Shown here piece by piece: positions 22,029 to 22,829 of a stretch of DNA of 22,829 nucleotides. Positions within the stretch are counted from its first letter, which is position 1. Each line of letters opens with the position of its first letter. A model generated the notes under the pieces. The model saw nothing but the letters and a program-made list of their open reading frames with translations. It had not been told where the DNA came from and did not search any database. The position numbers and the translations under genes were made by a program. This DNA is from JAFGPL01 sp046485045 (GTDB taxonomy: Bacteria > Bacteroidota > Bacteroidia > Bacteroidales > UBA10428). The stretch spans positions 1-22,829 of the forward strand of contig JAWOHT010000183.1 in assembly GCA_046485045.1 (NCBI GenBank). Reading direction: 5' to 3'.

Positions 22029-22829
22029 TTAGGGCAACCTGGGGTACTTTTTAAAATCGGGCTCTCTCTTTTCCAGAAATGCATTTTTACCTTCCTGTGC
22101 TTCTTCTGTCATGTAATATAGCATGGTAGCGTTCCCGGCCAGTTCCTGTATTCCGGCCTGACCGTCGAGTTCGGCATTCAGTCCTGCCTTAATCATGCGC
22201 AGCGCCAGGGGGCTTCGCTTCATTATTTTTTTGCACCATTCCACGGTTACATCTTCGAGCTGGCCGGGTGGAACGACTTTGTTCACCATGCCCATATCTA
22301 AGGCTTCCTGGGCCGTGTATTGTTCACACAAGAACCATATTTCGCGGGCTTTTTTTTGCCCTACATGGCGCGCCAGATAAGATGAGCCGAAACCGGCATC
22401 AAAACTCCCCACTTTTGGCCCGGTCTGGCCAAACCGTGCATTTTCAGAAGCAATGGTAAGGTCGCACATTACATGCAGTACATGCCCTCCACCAATGGCA
22501 TACCCGTTTACCATAGCAATAACCGGTTTTGGCAGCGAACGTATCATTTTTTGCAGGTCGAGTACATTCAGCCGGGGAACACCATCTTTACCGATATAGC
22601 CTGCAATATTTTTCACATTCTGGTCGCCTCCGCTGCAAAAAGCCTTGTCTCCTGCCCCGGTTAGCACCACCACAAAAATATCCTGGTTCTCACGGCAATA
22701 TACCATTGCATCGCACATCTCTTTTATCGTGTCGGGGGTGAATGCATTCATGTACCGGGGCCTGTTAATGGTTATCCTGGCTATCCCCTCAAAGAAATCA
22801 AACTTAATTTCTTCATAATCTTTAATTTT
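22029..22829 (-). CDS. menB: 1,4-Dihydroxy-2-naphthoyl-CoA synthase MenB, 5' end cut off
   Basis: The frame is open to the window edge and 267 residues are visible; the family is about 270-285 aa, so only around ten N-terminal residues should be missing. An ATG at 22751 is internal: the 26 codons before it read KIKDYEEIKFDFFEGIARIT and on, the usual MenB N-terminus. This crotonase-fold enzyme cyclises o-succinylbenzoyl-CoA. Motifs: SGGDQNV, GYAIGGGHVLHVMCDLTIA, FGQTGPKVGSFDAGFGSSYLAR, GQKKAREIWFLCEQY and the C-terminal GNATMLYYMTEEAQEGKNAF. The QTGP form (glycine where actinobacterial enzymes have aspartate) suggests the bicarbonate-dependent type. It is the first men gene visible; menD and menF may lie beyond the edge. 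Confidence 0.96.
   Translation of the reverse strand, partial: KIKDYEEIKFDFFEGIARITINRPRYMNAFTPDTIKEMCDAMVYCRENQDIFVVVLTGAGDKAFCSGGDQNVKNIAGYIGKDGVPRLNVLDLQKMIRSLPKPVIAMVNGYAIGGGHVLHVMCDLTIASENARFGQTGPKVGSFDAGFGSSYLARHVGQKKAREIWFLCEQYTAQEALDMGMVNKVVPPGQLEDVTVEWCKKIMKRSPLALRMIKAGLNAELDGQAGIQELAGNATMLYYMTEEAQEGKNAFLEKREPDFKKYPRLP

Overview
The window looks like chromosomal DNA from a member of Bacteroidota, most likely an environmental Bacteroidales-type organism. Evidence: the gene complement (GH115 glucuronidase, YwqK/MORN_2 protein, a short MenE, PhoB-like regulators of the Bacteroidota type), AT-rich intergenic DNA, candidate -7 elements resembling the phylum's TAnnTTTG, and almost no Shine-Dalgarno sequences. 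No tRNA, rRNA, insertion sequence or CRISPR array is visible.

Layout. 1-5074: the 3' end of a YfcC-type carboxylate transporter (+), then a DUF819 membrane protein and a secreted GH115 xylan alpha-glucuronidase (both -). 5391-6998 (+): mscL, a 320-bp non-coding stretch full of degenerate inverted and direct repeats, and a membrane-anchored C39-peptidase-like protein whose catalytic cysteine is a serine. 7006-9448: a WYL regulator (-), a small secreted carboxypeptidase-regulatory-like protein (+) with two strong terminators behind it, and a secreted YwqK/MORN_2 repeat protein (-). 9959-11522 (+): two tandem paralogous PhoB/OmpR-type response regulators with no kinase beside them. 11649-15122 (-): an apparent three-gene operon of a PlcP-like metallophosphoesterase, a MurG/GT28-fold glycosyltransferase and a Tat-signal GH1 glycosidase. 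15271-17676 (-): pbpC. 17807-22829 (-): a tightly packed menaquinone operon, menB (cut by the window edge)-menA-menC-menE, with mnmA overlapping its end.

Most interesting signal. A 16-bp direct-repeat element, TTAACATTYACTTAAT (half-sites 11 bp apart, as for OmpR/PhoB regulators), lies exactly 47 nt upstream of the start codon of both the PlcP-like gene and the YwqK-like gene, with 15 of 16 bases identical. A third copy (13/16) lies upstream of the first response regulator, and a related CTTAA-N6-CTTAA array precedes the small carboxypeptidase-regulatory-like gene. The window therefore looks like a local regulon: PhoB-like regulators beside their probable targets. The main target operon has the composition expected of phosphate-starvation lipid remodelling: a PlcP-type enzyme strips phospholipid headgroups to diacylglycerol, a glycosyltransferase re-heads it with sugar, and here a GH1 enzyme is added. 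The reverse-oriented third box, a -7-like element and a strong terminator also outline a possible small RNA of about 220 nt on the minus strand (roughly 9758 to 9541). The functional links are inference; the sequence identities and spacings are read directly.
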